This document shows positions 61,950 through 64,000 of a DNA stretch of 64,000 nt, in pieces. This DNA is from JAEMQF01 sp963850525 (lineage in GTDB: Bacteria > Pseudomonadota > Gammaproteobacteria > Burkholderiales > Burkholderiaceae_C). Location of the stretch: assembly GCA_963850525.1 (NCBI GenBank), contig CAWKLQ010000010.1:248001-312000 (forward strand), in the 5' to 3' direction. Made by a program: the position numbers and the translations under genes. Below the pieces are notes generated by a model. That model did no database searches and was not told where the DNA came from. It saw only the letters and a program-made list of their open reading frames with translations. The stretch's first letter is position 1, and every line of letters starts with the position of its first letter.

Positions 61950-62237
61950 TCACCATGCGATCGACGCACCCTTGGGTGGTCGAGGACGTGGCCCGTGTCG
62001 GCGGACCGCAATGTCGCGATGGCGCGGCGTAGACCGGCGACGCTGTAGTCCGCGTCGAGGTCAGCGCCGACCTCGCGCATCTCGGTACGCACCCCGCCGG
62101 GATGAAGGCTGGCGCAGACGGCGCGGTGCAGCCAGATGCCCGACTAGCGCCGGACGCCGATCAAGCCGATCTGCGAGGACCGCAGCGTCAGCTTCGCGCC
62201 CGGCGCCAGGTCGCAGGGCATCTACTTCGGCTGGATG
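61950..62237 (-). pseudogene. remnant of a short-chain dehydrogenase (SDR)
   Basis: Minus-strand pieces match an SDR C-terminus: KLTLRSSQIGLIG, then a stop, then GIWLHRAV (from the active-site YRASK region) joined directly to CASLHPGGVRTEM, VAGLRRAIATLRSADTGHVLD, and after a slip PKGASIAW with the stop at 61950. The Rossmann N-terminus is gone, about 30 residues between the YxxxK and the HPG motif are deleted, and the frame is broken. Non-functional. Confidence 0.55.
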
Positions 62238-62331
62238 AGACGATGTGCAGACTACAAGGGCGTCCTTCTCGCGCAGGGGCGCCAACGATGAAACGGTGCG
62301 AGTGGGCCCCAGGGCGCGAACCCTCAGGCCG

Positions 62332-63690
62332 TCATGGACGCGCCAGAAACATGGGCACGATCGCGGCGTCCGCGAGCGATCGGATGCACTCGCCCACGCC
62401 GCGCATCTCGTCGGCGGTCGCACCGCCGGCGTAGATTGCTAAGCGGGCGGCCTTGTACTCAAGCTCCGCCTGGCTCAAGGTGTTGCCAGGGTCGCCCTTC
62501 GGTTCGTCGACGCGCCCGTGCAAGGTCCGGCCGTCGATGGTCTGCACCTCCACCTTGCCGATCCAGCGCGCTGGGTAGGCGGCGTCCACCTCCGGGTCGA
62601 GTTCCATCGAGACAAGCGCGCGCACCGCCACCACTTCGGGGGCATGCCAGGCCTGGTCGAACTCGGCCAGGCCGGCCCGGCCGTGCACGGCAATCAGCCC
62701 GAGCACCGTGCCCATCGAGAACTTGCTCTGGTGCACGGTCCGCGGATCGGCCACCGAGCCGAGCACGTCGATCGCGCCCTGGTGCACCCGCGCCGTCACC
62801 CGTGCCAGGTCGGCCGCGCGCAGGTCGTGGGTCTGCATCACCTGCAGCAGCGCGTCGGCCGCCGGATGGGTGTGGCGACAGGAGGCGTGGAACTTGAACG
62901 AGGTCTCGGCGACGGCCCAGCGCGTGCCCATGCCTTCGTCGAGGCGGGCCGGGTCGGCGTCGCTGGACATGCCCGCAGCCATGCCTTGCGGGCCGTCCAG
63001 GATGCGCTTCGCACCGGTGAACCCGCTGGCCGCCAGGTAGGCGGCCGCGAGCCCGGTGGTCGCAGCGTGCGCGGTGTGCAGCTGCTTGGAGTCGGCACCG
63101 TCCTGCAGGAAGGCCCACAGGCCGGCTGCCTGTGTCCCCGCCGATCCGAAGGCGTCTCGCATCTGCACCGGCGTCAGGCGCAGCAGGCGGCCGACCGCCG
63201 CCGCCGCAGCCAAGCTGCCTGCGGTACCGGTCGTATGAAACACGCGGTAGTGCGAGCGGCCCAGGAACTCGCCGACGCGAATACCCGTCTCGTAGCCGGC
63301 CACCACCGCGGCCAGCAGTTCGCGGCCGCTTGCACCCAGCGCCTGCGCCACAGCCAGCGCGGGCGGAAACACGACCGCCGCCGGATGGAAGACCGAACCG
63401 TTGTGCACGTCGTCCTGCTCAGCAACGTGTGAGGCTGCTGCGTTGACGGCTGCCGCCACCAGCGCGCTGGTGCGGCGGCGATGGATCAGGTTCTCGGCAG
63501 GACCCTCAGCGGGGCCCATGTCCTGCCAGAACTTCGCGATCCGTTCGACGGGTGGCGCCCCCTTGCCTGCCAGCACCGAACCGAACCAGTCGAGCATCAG
63601 GTCTTCAGTCCGGCCCACGACAGTGGCAGGCAGGTCTTCGAATTGCAGTTGCGCGGCGAATGTGGCCAGCCGGCCACCGGGGTCGTTCAT
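62332..63690 (-). CDS. MmgE/PrpD family protein
   Basis: 452 residues of the 2-methylcitrate dehydratase/cis-aconitate decarboxylase superfamily: EDLMLDWFGSVLAGKGAPPV, HVAEQDDVHNGSVFHPAAVV (core active-site loop), KFHASCRHTHPAADALLQ and GDPGNTLSQAELEYKAARLA. Members dehydrate or isomerise branched di- and tricarboxylates. Such a gene also occurs in itaconate-type clusters, like the eroded one at 37-43 kb. Intact. Confidence 0.92.
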   Translation of the reverse strand: MNDPGGRLATFAAQLQFEDLPATVVGRTEDLMLDWFGSVLAGKGAPPVERIAKFWQDMGPAEGPAENLIHRRRTSALVAAAVNAAASHVAEQDDVHNGSVFHPAAVVFPPALAVAQALGASGRELLAAVVAGYETGIRVGEFLGRSHYRVFHTTGTAGSLAAAAAVGRLLRLTPVQMRDAFGSAGTQAAGLWAFLQDGADSKQLHTAHAATTGLAAAYLAASGFTGAKRILDGPQGMAAGMSSDADPARLDEGMGTRWAVAETSFKFHASCRHTHPAADALLQVMQTHDLRAADLARVTARVHQGAIDVLGSVADPRTVHQSKFSMGTVLGLIAVHGRAGLAEFDQAWHAPEVVAVRALVSMELDPEVDAAYPARWIGKVEVQTIDGRTLHGRVDEPKGDPGNTLSQAELEYKAARLAIYAGGATADEMRGVGECIRSLADAAIVPMFLARP

Positions 63691-63838
63691 GTCGGGTACC
63701 CTGGCCTCGGTGTGAAGGTGTTCAGATGACTCAGCGCGAGCGAAGCGCCGCGACCTTCGCTGCGGCGAAAGCGCAGCCGGCTCGCTGTGTCACGCGCCGC
63801 ATGCGCCGCGGCGCGCTGGCAGGCGCCCGAAGCGCTGG

Positions 63839-64000
63839 TCACTTGTCAGTGACGACACGTTCGCGGTAGAACGTCAACGCGGCGGTTCCGTCGATGCCGC
63901 GCTTTCCGACTTCTTTGACCCACTCCTCGGCGAGAAACGCGTAGGCCTTCTTCAGGTCGGCATTGAGCTGCGGGCTGGCCTCTACCGTCTTGACCCCGCC
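63839..64000 (-). CDS. TRAP solute-binding protein (DctP family), 5' part beyond window
   Basis: The last 53 codons are present: GVKTVEASPQLNADLKKAYA, then FLAEEWVKEVGKRGIDG and a stop at 63839-63841. This matches the final helices of DctP-type proteins. It lies upstream of the MmgE/PrpD gene on the same strand, 148 bases away, so the two could share an operon. Short segment, so moderate confidence. Confidence 0.6.
   Translation of the reverse strand, partial: GGVKTVEASPQLNADLKKAYAFLAEEWVKEVGKRGIDGTAALTFYRERVVTDK

Overview
The window is GC-rich DNA, coding-dense on both strands, with a gene repertoire typical of Betaproteobacteria, most likely Burkholderiales. The signs are several Bug/TctC-type and TRAP-type solute-binding proteins, LysR-controlled catabolic operons, a CoxLMS-type molybdenum hydroxylase, many CoA-linked catabolic genes and a 3-hydroxyanthranilate dioxygenase. 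No rRNA gene, intact tRNA or CRISPR array was seen.

Layout. (1) 1-19.4 kb is chromosomal backbone: a partial acyl-CoA dehydrogenase, a broken two-gene nucleotidyltransferase locus, a retropepsin-like protease, yajQ, murB, a hybrid sensor kinase, a lipoprotein phosphodiesterase, a Ser/Thr kinase, a dioxygenase pair, a frameshifted sugar-dehydrogenase lipoprotein, a TRAP transporter plus acyl-CoA synthetase operon, and an Hpt plus REC-GGDEF-EAL signalling pair. (2) 19.4-37.1 kb is an accessory island. It carries a complete type I restriction-modification operon (hsdM-hsdS-hsdR) with a RelE-like toxin gene attached, a putAbiC-type membrane protein, DUF2335 and DUF4268 proteins, an exported HNH-like protein, a KTSC protein, an intact IS4-family element that broke the end of a lipoprotein gene, a J-domain membrane protein, an XRE regulator and a serine recombinase. 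(3) 37.2-42.8 kb is a decaying catabolic operon (MaoC-like hydratase, acyl-CoA dehydrogenase, CaiB-type CoA-transferase, TctC fragment, hydrolase, CitE-like lyase, citF remnant). Its gene set resembles itaconate/C5-dicarboxylate clusters, but most of its genes carry frameshifts or truncations. (4) 42.9-61.9 kb is an apparently functional catabolic locus: two LysR regulators, a sugar-type ABC importer, two paralogous HpaB-like flavin monooxygenases with one flavin reductase, an extradiol dioxygenase, a RidA protein, a CoxLMS/CoxG molybdenum hydroxylase, a fumarylacetoacetate-hydrolase-fold enzyme, an RraA-type aldolase, a cupin and a TctC binding protein. (5) 61.9-64 kb holds an SDR remnant, an MmgE/PrpD protein and the end of another TRAP binding protein.

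How it may work. The 45-62 kb genes can be ordered into a route for an aromatic or N-heteroaromatic compound: import, molybdenum-dependent ring hydroxylation, FADH2-dependent hydroxylation, extradiol ring cleavage, imine/enamine clean-up by RidA, C-C or C-N hydrolysis by the FAH-fold enzyme, and aldol cleavage by the RraA-type enzyme. I do not recognise this exact gene set as a described pathway. The substrate is inferred and cannot be read from the sequence.
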